64,000 nt of DNA from Radiobacillus kanasensis (GCF_021049245.1 NZ_CP088020.1:874001-938000); one strand, 5' to 3'. Counted from the stretch's first letter, positions 26,609 to 35,543 are shown. Notes: generated by a model from the letters alone, not told the origin. A program made the numbers and translations.

Positions 26609-27898
26609 ATGTTGGATGAAGCATTGAAGTACTTTCGCGGCGATACAGGTTATCGCCGATTATTTTCTTTATTCAAGCAAAAGTATGAGTCACTAGGACG
26701 AATTGGTGGAACGGTTAAAATAGAGCACTTTACTGAGGATGAACACATTACTGTTGCTCGCTTTTATGCGACAACTGTAAGTGACTTAAAACAAAAGGGA
26801 AAGGTATCGTTGGAGAGCTTTGAACAAAAGTTACATTCTACCCGGTTTGCTGGCATAAGTTTAAAGGAATTGCTAGAGGCGTATTTTAAGGAGCCACTTG
26901 TTTCTAACATGGAAAGGAAGAGGCTAAAAGATCATAAACAAGAACAATTTTTCACCCAATTGGAAAGTAATTTCCCAAGGCTCACGTTCTGGATAGATTA
27001 CCTTAAAAATAAAACACGTGATACGTATTGGATTTATCGGTTAATGGAAGAATCTCCGGAAAGCTTTAAGGATAAGGTCTATCATCTAGATAGTGCGTTT
27101 AACCTTTTGCCAGCAAGTTTGGAACGTTTACCAATGTTTAGTCAGAGGATTACTCGTAACCCTCATGCCTTTGATCTAAATAGAAATTTAGGAAAGCTGT
27201 TGATTCACTTGTTGTCTGTGGACCATTATCATAGTGATTCCATCGTGATTCCGACGGATAGTGAAGGGGTTAATGAATTACTCTTAACGTATGGAATCTT
27301 ACGTGATGATATTACAAATTATGTGACCTGTGCTAATTTGCTAGCCGAAACTGAAGATGGTTCTCATCTGATGTGGGAAGCTGCTGCAAGCACACATAGT
27401 GTCCTAAACGCACCTCTAAGAGAATTGGTGGACTTAACAAGGATTTATCCTAGTGGAGAGCAAAAAGTGATTTGGGTAGTTGAGAATTCTGGTGTATATT
27501 CAAGCATTCTAGATAAGATACCAAAGGCGCCCTTAATCTGTACGCAAGGGCAGTTTAAATTAGCTGCGCTTCTGTTGATTGATTTACTGGTGAAGGAAGG
27601 ATGTGTACTGTACTATGCAGGAGACCTTGACCCAGAGGGTTTAAGCATGGCGGAAAGGTTATTGCAGAGACATTCAGGGCATATCTGTTTATGGAAAATG
27701 GATGTAGCTTCCTATCGAAAATCGGAGGCCGATATTGTATTATCTGTTGAAAGATTAAACAAATTAGATTCCATCACAATACCGGAATTAGTACCAGTGG
27801 TAAAAGAATTGAGGAAGAGGAAACGAGCGGGTTATCAAGAGGCTTTAGTGGATGAGATGGTGGGAGAAATTAGGGAATCGATTAAAATAAATCGATAG
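26609..27898 (+). CDS. jetD: Wadjet nuclease JetD (TOPRIM, TIGR02679/DUF2399 type)
   Basis: A 429-aa protein with a C-terminal topoisomerase VI A-like TOPRIM domain: VVENSGVYSS supplies the conserved glutamate and YYAGDLDPEG the DxD metal site (near residue 340). Family members cleave the closed-circular plasmid DNA extruded by JetABC. I use ATG 26609 with SD AAGGTGAGAG, 10 nt after the jetC stop; an in-frame ATG at 26582 would overlap jetC. All four subunits look intact, so the system is predicted to be functional. Confidence 0.88.
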   Translation: MLDEALKYFRGDTGYRRLFSLFKQKYESLGRIGGTVKIEHFTEDEHITVARFYATTVSDLKQKGKVSLESFEQKLHSTRFAGISLKELLEAYFKEPLVSNMERKRLKDHKQEQFFTQLESNFPRLTFWIDYLKNKTRDTYWIYRLMEESPESFKDKVYHLDSAFNLLPASLERLPMFSQRITRNPHAFDLNRNLGKLLIHLLSVDHYHSDSIVIPTDSEGVNELLLTYGILRDDITNYVTCANLLAETEDGSHLMWEAAASTHSVLNAPLRELVDLTRIYPSGEQKVIWVVENSGVYSSILDKIPKAPLICTQGQFKLAALLLIDLLVKEGCVLYYAGDLDPEGLSMAERLLQRHSGHICLWKMDVASYRKSEADIVLSVERLNKLDSITIPELVPVVKELRKRKRAGYQEALVDEMVGEIRESIKINR

Positions 27899-27997
27899 TT
27901 GTGGCTTAGAAGTTTTTAAATTTTTTGCTTAGCAAAGAGTAGGATGGAGAGTTTCCGCAAATTATATGGGTATAAACCATAGGGAGGAATAACTTTT

Positions 27998-28291
27998 ATG
28001 CCTATTCAAAATGATCACGAAATTCAACAATTATATGATTTATCTCAAAAATTAGAGCAGGCAGCTAACCAAGCGAAAAATAATGCGGATACCGAGGAAA
28101 TACAACAGGTTCAACAGCAATTACGTGAGGTGCAAGATAAGATTCAAGACGCACGTGGAAAAGCACTTAATGGGAGCGGGACTTCCACAGAACCACTATT
28201 TGATGCCCAACTACGAGTAGAAGAATGTCAGCACCAAATGGAGAGAGCTCTGGTTAATTTGAATGCTCAGCAAGACAACGTTCAACCATAA
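27998..28291 (+). CDS. Small glutamine-rich helical protein, unknown
   Basis: A 97-aa, fully soluble, Q/E/N-rich protein with heptad-like repeats over residues 8-50 and 65-90 (two predicted antiparallel helices). SD AGGGAGG before ATG 27998. It sits 99 nt after jetD and before a bidirectional terminator. It could be an accessory of the Wadjet operon or an independent small protein of unknown role; I recognise no family. Confidence 0.55.
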   Translation: MPIQNDHEIQQLYDLSQKLEQAANQAKNNADTEEIQQVQQQLREVQDKIQDARGKALNGSGTSTEPLFDAQLRVEECQHQMERALVNLNAQQDNVQP

Positions 28292-28295
28292 TTAA

Positions 28296-28340
28296 AATAA
28301 TAGAACCCATCCCACAAGATAGTGGATAGGTTCTATTATT
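28296..28340. terminator. Bidirectional terminator downstream of the Wadjet region
   Basis: AATAATAGAACC (28296-28307) / GGTTCTATTATT (28329-28340), with an inner AT-rich loop and A/T-runs both sides. It separates the plus-strand defence operon from the minus-strand SDR genes. Confidence 0.85.
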
Positions 28341-28370
28341 TATTTTACTAAATATAAAATGCCTCTGTTC

Positions 28371-29105
28371 TTACTGTGCAGTTAATCCTCCATCAACAAC
28401 AAACTCAGAACCAGTGCTATAGCTCGATTCATCTGAAGCAAGATATAATACAAGATTTGAGACTTCCTCAGGTTTTGCAACTCTTTTATTAGGGATATGT
28501 TTGGCAAATTGTTCGATAGCGTCTTTCGAATCTTCTTGTACAATCATTGGCGTTTCAATAACTCCCGGGTGTACAGAATTTGCACGAATACCGTAATGAG
28601 CTAATCCTAGTGCAACTGCTTTGGTCATTCCTCTTACTGCAAACTTTGTATCGGTATAACCAATTGCTCCACCGACAAGTCCGTTAATAGAAGAGATGTT
28701 TACAATCGAACCACTGTTTGCTTTTTTCATGGATGGGATAACGGCCTTCATTCCTAGAAATACGGATACTTGATTAATGTCCACAATTCTTCTATATTCT
28801 TCTATCGATGTTTCTTCAATGGATTTATTCATACTTATGCCAGCATTGTTCACTAATACGTTAACTGGGCCAAATGCGTTTTCCGTTACAGAAACAACTT
28901 CATCCCAGTTATCTGCTTTTGTTACATCAAGCTTCATGAATTTCGCATTTTCTCCAAGTTCTTCAGCTAAGGCTTGTCCCTCTTGTTCCAGAATATCTGC
29001 AATCATTACCTTAGCGCCTTCGTTTACGAATAATCGAGCATGAGAGGCCCCCATTCCACGCGCTCCACCAGTAATAATGGCAACTTTATCTTTTAATCTG
29101 TCCAT
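28371..29105 (-). CDS. Short-chain dehydrogenase/reductase
   Basis: A 244-aa classical SDR. Cofactor motif TGGARGMG (residues 12-19), NNAG (86-89), catalytic S138/S139, Y150 and K154 (YTDTK). D60 in MKLDVTK contacts the adenine. The C-terminal FVVDGGLTAQ is typical of 3-alpha/20-beta-hydroxysteroid- and glucose-dehydrogenase-like SDRs. The substrate is unknown. SD GGAGGA precedes ATG 29105. It is in a minus-strand group with a MarR regulator and a second SDR, suggesting an inducible detoxification unit. Confidence 0.8.
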   Translation of the reverse strand: MDRLKDKVAIITGGARGMGASHARLFVNEGAKVMIADILEQEGQALAEELGENAKFMKLDVTKADNWDEVVSVTENAFGPVNVLVNNAGISMNKSIEETSIEEYRRIVDINQVSVFLGMKAVIPSMKKANSGSIVNISSINGLVGGAIGYTDTKFAVRGMTKAVALGLAHYGIRANSVHPGVIETPMIVQEDSKDAIEQFAKHIPNKRVAKPEEVSNLVLYLASDESSYSTGSEFVVDGGLTAQ

Positions 29106-29130
29106 TTGTAATCCTCCTCATATGATCCAT

Positions 29131-29586
29131 TTATGATTCTTTGTCCACGTCTTTCCTCTTTTTCTCTTGAACACCTTTTACTAGTTTTTCTTGAATCGAT
29201 AAATATTGCTTAATTTCTTCTTCACTCAAGACTTCAAATATCTCGATAAACAATTCATTACCAATTGCTTGTGCTTCCGATAGTGCCTTTTCTCCAGCTG
29301 TTGTGATTTTCAACTGAATAGCACGGCGATCCTTTTCATCATACAACCGTTCAACTAGCCCTAATTGAACAAGCTTTGTAGCAATGTTCGTCATCGCACC
29401 TTTCGTATAGCCAACGGAATCAGCTAGTTCTACTTGCCTTTGTGGTCCTTTTGAGCTTAATTCAGCTAATACGAGAATCGGTGATATTCCAAGTGGATAT
29501 TGAAATGCTTTCGTGAATTTTACAATGTTCTCGTTATTTATTTGTTGAATCGCGTGAATAAGTTTAAAAACATTTGTCTGTTTCAA
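29131..29586 (-). CDS. MarR-family transcriptional regulator
   Basis: A 151-aa winged-helix protein with the MarR pattern: RQVELADSVGYTKGAMTNIATKL as helix-turn-helix and the wing DEKDRRAIQLKITTAGE. The start is TTG 29586 with SD AGGAGA. It lies between two SDR genes on the same strand (25 nt to one, 26 nt to the other), so it probably represses this three-gene operon in response to a small phenolic or electrophile-like ligand. The ligand is inference. Confidence 0.8.
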   Translation of the reverse strand: MKQTNVFKLIHAIQQINNENIVKFTKAFQYPLGISPILVLAELSSKGPQRQVELADSVGYTKGAMTNIATKLVQLGLVERLYDEKDRRAIQLKITTAGEKALSEAQAIGNELFIEIFEVLSEEEIKQYLSIQEKLVKGVQEKKRKDVDKES

Positions 29587-29612
29587 ATGGCAATCTCCTA
29601 TAACCTTTAATT

Positions 29613-30368
29613 TTATCGAAGCATAATAGAGCCGCCATCGACCATGAGTGTTTGTCCAGTAATATATTGTGAATCATCAGAGGCGAGGAATACAGCAACA
29701 CTGCCGATATCTTTTTCTACATCACCGAAACGTCCCAATGGAATTTTGCTCTTTACCGCTTCATAATATTCTGGCTGTGCTTTTGCCCACGCCTCCACAC
29801 CAGGAGAATTTGCGATTGGGCTAATTAGATTTACATTAATACCGAATTTGCCCCATTCATTTGCTGCTACACGTGAAATTCCGCGAATGGCTTCTTTTGC
29901 AGCCGCGTATGCAGCTTGTGTTTCGTGACCTTCTAATCCTGCACCGGATGCAAAGTTAATTACATTCCCTTTTGTCTCTTTTAAGTATGGAAGTGCAGCT
30001 TTCATTAAATAGAAGGTTGGATAAAAACCGGTACCAAACGATAGATCTAAGTCGGCTTGTGTTGTGTCTTCGATTGTTGTTTGTTTAGACGCATGTGCGT
30101 TATTTACGAGTACATCCAATTTACCGTATTTTTCAACTACCGTTGTAACGATTTGTCCTAGATTTTCTCGATCCATTAAATCAGCTTGGAGAAACATGGA
30201 TTTTGGAGAGAAAGCCTGCAATTCCTCCTCCATGGCTTTACCGGTTTCTTCATTAACGTCAACAATGGTGACTATTGCTCCTTCTTTCACCACGGCTTTT
30301 GCCATACCGCTACCAATTCCACCAGCACCGCCAGTAATAATGATTACTTTATCTTGTAATTTACCCAA
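29613..30368 (-). CDS. Short-chain dehydrogenase/reductase
   Basis: SDR with TGGAGGIG near the N-terminus, NNAH (variant of NNAG), an SGAG serine and YAAAK catalytic motif (AAYAAAKEAI). It ends QTLMVDGGSIMLR. I favour TTG 30368 because AGAGGGG lies 8 nt upstream; the longer GTG 30377 start sits inside that SD. It is first in the SDR-MarR-SDR operon. Only about 30-40% of it looks alike to the neighbouring SDR by eye, so it is not a recent duplicate. Confidence 0.75.
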   Translation of the reverse strand: MGKLQDKVIIITGGAGGIGSGMAKAVVKEGAIVTIVDVNEETGKAMEEELQAFSPKSMFLQADLMDRENLGQIVTTVVEKYGKLDVLVNNAHASKQTTIEDTTQADLDLSFGTGFYPTFYLMKAALPYLKETKGNVINFASGAGLEGHETQAAYAAAKEAIRGISRVAANEWGKFGINVNLISPIANSPGVEAWAKAQPEYYEAVKSKIPLGRFGDVEKDIGSVAVFLASDDSQYITGQTLMVDGGSIMLR

Positions 30369-30479
30369 TTCATTCACCCCTCTTTAAAATAGTTTAGGGT
30401 AGTAGGAGCGCTCATGATGTAGAAGTTATTAATTATATTGGATATGCTCCGTATTTAAAGGAAGTGGAGGAGATTATCA

Positions 30480-30811
30480 ATGAAAGTGAAGCTAAATGAT
30501 ATTTTAGAAGGAATGGAGCTTAAAACGGAACAAACCAATCCCTTTCTTAATCTTGAAACAGGGGGGGTGGTTTTTGTTTCTCGTGACACACTATTAATTG
30601 CGGAAGTTCAGGAGGACTATGATCATTTACCTGGTTGGCAGCAAGATGAAGTGAAGTAGCCTATGATATTTTTGACAGTAGCCTTTCAGCGTTTTAAAGA
30701 CGATCTCGAACGCTTCGGAATTTTGCATCATGGTATGACTACCTTGATAATGAGTATAAGGAAATAGCTAGGGATTTTTGTGAAAGTCATAATGTTGATT
30801 ATATAGACTGA
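30480..30811 (+). pseudogene. Decayed UPF0158-family gene
   Basis: From ATG 30480 the first 59 codons (MKVKLNDILEGMEL to GWQQDEVK) match the start of UPF0158 proteins and hit TAG at 30657. Homologous pieces continue in other frames: VAYDIFD just after the stop, then RFKDDLERFG, then WYDYLDNEYKEIARDFC to TGA 30811. At least two frameshifts and an internal deletion are needed to explain this. SD GGAGGAG is intact. The function of the family is unknown. Confidence 0.65.
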
Positions 30812-30920
30812 GGAACTTTTACCGTGTTTATGTATATGGAAGAAGAGGAGGGACCATCTTATTTGAGGAATGAAAAAAAACACAATTGGGAGCGGCACCC
30901 TTACCAAAACATACTTTGAT

Positions 30921-30960
30921 CAAAAAGTTCAAAGACATGAGGTTGTTCCCATGTCTTTGA
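30921..30960 (-). terminator. Minus-strand terminator of the regulator-pheromone operon
   Basis: TCAAAGACATG (30929-30939) / CATGTCTTTGA (30950-30960), 11-bp perfect stem. On the minus strand it is followed by ACTTTTTGATC. It lies 31 nt beyond the pheromone stop. Confidence 0.7.
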
Positions 30961-30991
30961 AAAATGACACAATAGTACTGAATATTATTAT

Positions 30992-31177
30992 CTATTTTAA
31001 TCCTCCAACTTCTTCATCTTCTAGTGGATGTATTTCCTCATCGGCATCTACATTGACAACCACTTTAAGGCCACCAACTTCTTCATCTTCAGCAAACACA
31101 TTTTGATTTGAACCTGAAAAAATTATAGCTGCACAACTAAACGCTAATAGGATTCTTATCGTTCTTTTCATTTTCAT
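30992..31177 (-). CDS. Secreted signalling-peptide precursor with duplicated pheromone (Phr/NprX/PapR type)
   Basis: A 61-aa pre-peptide. Residues 1-30 are a Sec signal sequence: basic MKMKRTIR, a hydrophobic core, and likely cleavage after NVFA. The mature part holds the nonapeptide EDEEVGGLK twice, once right after the cleavage site and once at the extreme C-terminus. The two DNA copies differ at synonymous positions (GGT GGC CTT versus GGA GGA TTA), so the amino-acid sequence has been conserved. It has SD AGGAGAGG and overlaps the upstream regulator gene by 41 nt. Predicted role: exported, processed, re-imported, and bound by the TPR regulator. Confidence 0.8.
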   Translation of the reverse strand: MKMKRTIRILLAFSCAAIIFSGSNQNVFAEDEEVGGLKVVVNVDADEEIHPLEDEEVGGLK

Positions 31178-32396
31178 TCACCTCTCCTAACAAATGAATA
31201 GTTTTGTAAAAATAATTAGAAGCCTTTTTATATTTTCCGTTGTTGTTGTAAAAGACTCCTAACTTTATAAAGCATGATTTTAAATAGAAGTGATCTCTTA
31301 TGGCTAGGAAATATTTACACAAACGATCTAAATTGTTCTCGTACATTTCTTCATCGTTAGTCAGTAAATAGTAATCTAAAAATGAGTATAGAAGTTTATG
31401 TTCGTCTTCTTTACTTCTAATAAGCATACTGGCTTTTTCAAATATAGATAGTGATGTTTCAATCTGTTTGTCCAGAAGGTAACAATGGATTAGTTCGCAG
31501 TATGCATTAAGAATGTTTGTGTCTTGATTCTTTTCTTTTGTTTCTAATGCTTTTTTAAAGCTTGTAATGGCGGTTCCAATATCATTATTGTCCCTAGCCA
31601 CTAAACCTTTGTTATGATAAACAAAAGCAAGAAGATCTGTGAAATTTTCTTTTTCAGATATGGAACATGCAACTTGTAGTGCTTCTTGCGCTTTATCTTG
31701 TTGCTTTATCCTTCTGTAAAGAGCACCTAAAAGATTATAGGATAATGCTATATCGTATTCTTGTTCAAGGTTTTCGTAATATTCGATGGATTCCAGAGTG
31801 AGAGCTATCGCGTTATGATACCTTTCCAGCTTCCTTAAAATCATAGAAGTATTGTATGTTACAGCTGCTTTAACGCGGATGTCATCTGTAATGTCTTTCA
31901 ACTTGGAAAAATAGGTTAATGATGAATCATATAGTGAGTAATGAAAATTTAAAGTGCCGTAGAAATAATAATATGCACGTTTTAGGTATTCGGGCATTTC
32001 GTTCTCATCAATATCTTGAAGATATACTTTTAAATACGTCTCTTCCATTTTCTCAACTGGACTAAATTGATTGGTTTTTAATAAATATGTTGATTTCAAT
32101 AATAAGAAGTACACTTCTGATTTTGGAGATAAGAGATAGTCATAATAATTTTCATCGATAAGTTCAATTAGGGATTTTGCTGCTTCTATATTCAAGATCA
32201 CGTTCGTGAATAGTTCATTTAAAAGGTAAAATAATTCTTTATCTTCGATGTCATAGCTTAGCAAAAACTTCCCTGGTAATTTTAATCTGGTGGAAATTGC
32301 AATAAGGAAACTTTGACTAGGTTTAGTAATATTATTCTCGACATTACTTAGTCTTGAAGTTGAAACGAGCCCATTACATAAATCAGACATCAACAT
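31137..32396 (-). CDS. RRNPP-type TPR regulator (NprR/PlcR/Rap-like), N-terminus out of frame
   Basis: A 419-aa reading: a partial XRE helix-turn-helix (CNGLVSTSRLSNVENN) followed by about nine TPR-like helical hairpins from residue 50 onward (for example YNLLGALYRRIKQQDKAQEAL and AFVYHNKGLVARDNNDIGTAI). This layout, with an overlapping secreted-peptide gene, is that of RRNPP quorum sensors. In-frame codons upstream of ATG 32396 read GRRIRAERLKRG, the missing first HTH helix, but no standard start exists in that frame. Starts at 32460 or 32451 would join only if the AT tract at 32433-32441 were 2 nt longer. Confidence 0.75.
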   Translation of the reverse strand: MLMSDLCNGLVSTSRLSNVENNITKPSQSFLIAISTRLKLPGKFLLSYDIEDKELFYLLNELFTNVILNIEAAKSLIELIDENYYDYLLSPKSEVYFLLLKSTYLLKTNQFSPVEKMEETYLKVYLQDIDENEMPEYLKRAYYYFYGTLNFHYSLYDSSLTYFSKLKDITDDIRVKAAVTYNTSMILRKLERYHNAIALTLESIEYYENLEQEYDIALSYNLLGALYRRIKQQDKAQEALQVACSISEKENFTDLLAFVYHNKGLVARDNNDIGTAITSFKKALETKEKNQDTNILNAYCELIHCYLLDKQIETSLSIFEKASMLIRSKEDEHKLLYSFLDYYLLTNDEEMYENNLDRLCKYFLAIRDHFYLKSCFIKLGVFYNNNGKYKKASNYFYKTIHLLGEVNENEKNDKNPISV

Positions 32397-32432
32397 ACCC
32401 CTTTTTAATCTTTCCGCACGTATCCTCCTACC

Positions 32433-32441
32433 TATATATAT
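32433..32441 (-). repeat. AT dinucleotide tract at the frame break of the regulator
   Basis: Nine bases of alternating A and T. Upstream ATG 32460 (GAAGG 5 nt before it) and GTG 32451 read into a stop here. Adding one AT would give MEGVDSNIYIGRRIRAERL and a full XRE domain. Such tracts are prone to slippage. Confidence 0.5.
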
Positions 32442-32460
32442 TTGAATCCACCCCCTCCAT

Positions 32461-32890
32461 TTATGCCTTCTATTCCAAAATAACTATAATTACTATATTT
32501 TACAAATTGAATGGGTTTTCAGACTTGCTATAGATTATTGGGTATTTATAACTAAAAAAAGATAAAAAGTCGCATACAAGATGTGTTAGTAAGAAAATAT
32601 TAGTTGCTGAGAGTAGTGATTTCACGAAAATCAAAGTTATTTAGGACTAAATAATTATTTTTCAAGCACAAAGCTGCAGGTAATGAATAGCCTACAGTCT
32701 GATGAAATGTCTCTTCTAGTTCCCTGTCTTCAAAATGTCACTAGTTAATTCTCGATTACATATAGGATAAGGTGGATTACCAACTTATCCTTCTAACAAA
32801 TTTGTTACCTAAAGCATACAGTATATGCTAAAATCAAACATATATTGACAAAAAATGAAGCGGTAGTTGCATTAGATTAGGATGGTAAAT
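32461..32890. other. Divergent intergenic region between the regulator and the GGDEF/EAL gene
   Basis: No gene seen. GGATAAG (32765-32771) / CTTATCC (32784-32790) forms a hairpin. TATGCTAAAAT near 32824 could be part of a promoter for the downstream gene. AT-rich otherwise; no riboswitch recognised. Confidence 0.35.
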
Positions 32891-35539
32891 ATGCTTGGGT
32901 TCAACAAGATAGTTCATCGTATAAATAAAGAAGTATTTCTTTTTTTGGCCTTAATGGGGTTAACTTTTTTAACTGTTGGACTTCCCATTAACTTCATGTA
33001 CGGGATTACAATTAGTTTTACAAGTGTTTTTTTATTTTTAGTATTAAGGTTATTTGGGCTTCGTTGGGCCATGTTAGTTGCGGTTCTAACCTTTGTCTTT
33101 ATTCCTCAGGATTTTACGAATATCGTGTACCATGGCATTCTATTGTTGGAGATTTTTTTTGTAGGACTCTTTTTCTATAAGAGAAGGAGTGCAAAAATGT
33201 TCTTTGTGGATCTCTTATTCTGGGGAACAATTGGATGTATCGCGGTTCTATTATTCTATAGTTCGTTCCTATCCGGTAATTCTTTATATTTTCAAGTTTG
33301 TGAAGATATCATCAACGGGTTATTCAATGTATTTGTTGCGGATATGCTATTGGCATATGTCCCATTTTACAAAATGTTTAGCCATCAAAAGCTAAGCAAA
33401 AATAATATATCCGTTCATCAATTTTTATCGCACGTCACCTTAATGGCTATTTTTGTTCCATTTTTCTTAAGTGCTACAAGCAGTATGATGCAGGCAACCA
33501 ATTTTATAACCTCCTATATCGAAGAAGTAACGGAAACTAGTATTAATCGGTTAGAGGAGCTTGCTCGTTTGGATTCTAATGACAGTAATGAAACCATAGC
33601 ACAGCAGCTTCAAGGGATTATTAGTCGAAATGAGTCAGCTGGATATTCCTTTTATATTACGAACAAGGAAAACGATGTAATTGCTTCTAATACAGACGGC
33701 ATCCCGCTAAATCAAGCATATGATGTAAAAGACGATTATGAAGTGGAGGCATTTTCAGCAAACATTTTAGCAGCTTTACCGAAGGGGGAAGAGTCATCCT
33801 CACAAGTGGAGAGATGGAGCAATGGACAGTTTATTTATGAAAAATCACTAGATTCCTCCTCTTTGAATGTCGTACTCGAGTTTCCTATTGCACCTTACCA
33901 AGGTATCGTTTTTCGTAGTTTCTTAAATCAATTAGTATATTCTCTTATCTTGGCCTTCTTCCTGTTTATTCTAGTTGGAACGGTCAGTCGTATTTTTATG
34001 AATAATCTACGTAAGCTAACGGTCGTAACAACTGGACTCCCTCAAAAACTTAAAAAGTTAGAGAACGTTCAGTGGCCACATAGTTATGTTGCAGAGCTTC
34101 GGACTTTAACCAGGAACTTGATGGTGATGGCAGACAAGATTAAAGAACTATTTCAAGATAGTCATACGATGAATGAAAAATTGACCGATCAAACGCATCA
34201 ACTGAAGAAATCAGAAGATCAGCTACATCACTTGGCCTTTTATGATGCTTTAACACAGTTACCGAATCGGCTACACTTTCAGAATTACGTAAGAAATCTC
34301 ATTAAGCAGGAGTCTACCAAATGTTTTGCAGTTATTTTTATAGATTTGAATCAATTTAAACAAATTAATGATACATTAGGACATGATGCCGGAGATACTT
34401 TGCTTCAACTGACTGCGGATAAACTTAAAAAATTGCATAGAGAACAAGAGAGAGAAATATTCCGGCTTGGTGGGGACGAGTTTGTTATTGTTCATAACGT
34501 TGAAAATGAGGATAAGGTGTCCAGTTCCTTATATGCTGTTTTTCAAGAATTTGCGAATCCTTTCTCCATGCAGGATCAAATGCTCTTTATTACTCCAAGT
34601 GTAGGCGTTAGTATGTATCCGAGGGATGGAGAGGACTTAGATACCCTTGTGAAGTATGCGGATATCGCTATGTATATTTCCAAGGAAAAGGGTGGAAATG
34701 TCGCTCAATTCTTTGATGAGTCGATGAGAAATAGATTTCAGGAGCAGCTAATTATTGAAAATGCACTTCGCCAAGTCGTTGATTGTGGGTGTGGTTTTGA
34801 ACTATTTTATCAACCGAAAATGAAGTCAGATAGAATTACAGGGATGGAAGCATTACTTCGTTGGAACCATCCAGAATTGGGAGTTGTTCCTCCGTCCAGC
34901 TTTATTCCAGTCGCAGAGGAGATTGGGTTAATCCTACAAATTGATGAGTGGGCTCTATATCAAGCTTGTAAACAGAATAAACAATGGCAAGACCAAGGTT
35001 TACTAAAGGTACCTGTTTCCGTGAATATTTCTGCCAAGCATTTTCAACAGGATCTACTTGTTTCTTTAATTGAAAAGGTGTTAGCGGAATCCGGAATGGA
35101 GCCAAAGTATCTCAAGCTGGAAATCACGGAGAGTGTCTTTATTAAGGATCCTGAGCATGTCGCGATTGTTATAGAAAAACTGAAAAGCTTAGGTGTCCTA
35201 ATTTCCATTGATGACTTTGGGAAAGGGTACTCCTCCTTAAATCATTTGTTGGAGCTGCCAATCGATGAAGTGAAGATTGATCGACTATTTGTAGAGGGAA
35301 TTGATTTGGATCCGAAAAAAGGGTTGCTAGTAAATTCGATTCTAGATATTGCTAATGGACTTCACCTTAACATAGTGGCAGAAGGAGTCGAAACAGAATG
35401 GGAACAAGCAACTTTAGAAGAAATCGGGGACTTCGAACTTCAAGGATACTTGTTTAGTAGACCTGTTGATAAGGATGGGATGGAGAAATTTCTTTCTAAG
35501 AAGGTTTCTAGGCATAGCGAGTATTATAGTGAGAATTAG
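32891..35539 (+). CDS. Membrane GGDEF-EAL protein (c-di-GMP turnover)
   Basis: About 882 aa. Residues 10-180 hold five or six hydrophobic segments (MASE-like sensor). A periplasmic loop (about 195-325) resembles a Cache fold and is followed by another membrane helix. The GGDEF domain (about 450-610) keeps RLGGDEF, and the EAL domain (about 625-880) keeps GMEALLRWNHPE, ITESVF and DDFGKGYSS. Both catalytic motifs are intact, so synthesis, hydrolysis or both are possible. I prefer ATG 32891 with AGGATGG upstream; ATG 32882 is inside that SD. Its terminator is interrupted by an insertion sequence. Confidence 0.88.
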   Translation: MLGFNKIVHRINKEVFLFLALMGLTFLTVGLPINFMYGITISFTSVFLFLVLRLFGLRWAMLVAVLTFVFIPQDFTNIVYHGILLLEIFFVGLFFYKRRSAKMFFVDLLFWGTIGCIAVLLFYSSFLSGNSLYFQVCEDIINGLFNVFVADMLLAYVPFYKMFSHQKLSKNNISVHQFLSHVTLMAIFVPFFLSATSSMMQATNFITSYIEEVTETSINRLEELARLDSNDSNETIAQQLQGIISRNESAGYSFYITNKENDVIASNTDGIPLNQAYDVKDDYEVEAFSANILAALPKGEESSSQVERWSNGQFIYEKSLDSSSLNVVLEFPIAPYQGIVFRSFLNQLVYSLILAFFLFILVGTVSRIFMNNLRKLTVVTTGLPQKLKKLENVQWPHSYVAELRTLTRNLMVMADKIKELFQDSHTMNEKLTDQTHQLKKSEDQLHHLAFYDALTQLPNRLHFQNYVRNLIKQESTKCFAVIFIDLNQFKQINDTLGHDAGDTLLQLTADKLKKLHREQEREIFRLGGDEFVIVHNVENEDKVSSSLYAVFQEFANPFSMQDQMLFITPSVGVSMYPRDGEDLDTLVKYADIAMYISKEKGGNVAQFFDESMRNRFQEQLIIENALRQVVDCGCGFELFYQPKMKSDRITGMEALLRWNHPELGVVPPSSFIPVAEEIGLILQIDEWALYQACKQNKQWQDQGLLKVPVSVNISAKHFQQDLLVSLIEKVLAESGMEPKYLKLEITESVFIKDPEHVAIVIEKLKSLGVLISIDDFGKGYSSLNHLLELPIDEVKIDRLFVEGIDLDPKKGLLVNSILDIANGLHLNIVAEGVETEWEQATLEEIGDFELQGYLFSRPVDKDGMEKFLSKKVSRHSEYYSEN

Positions 35540-35543
35540 TTGG

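Noticed and set aside
30390..30506. Possible short coding tail (HDVEVINYIGYAPYLKEV) running into the UPF0158 remnant
   Set aside because: Protein-like by eye, but there is no start codon with an SD and no recognisable family; too weak to call.
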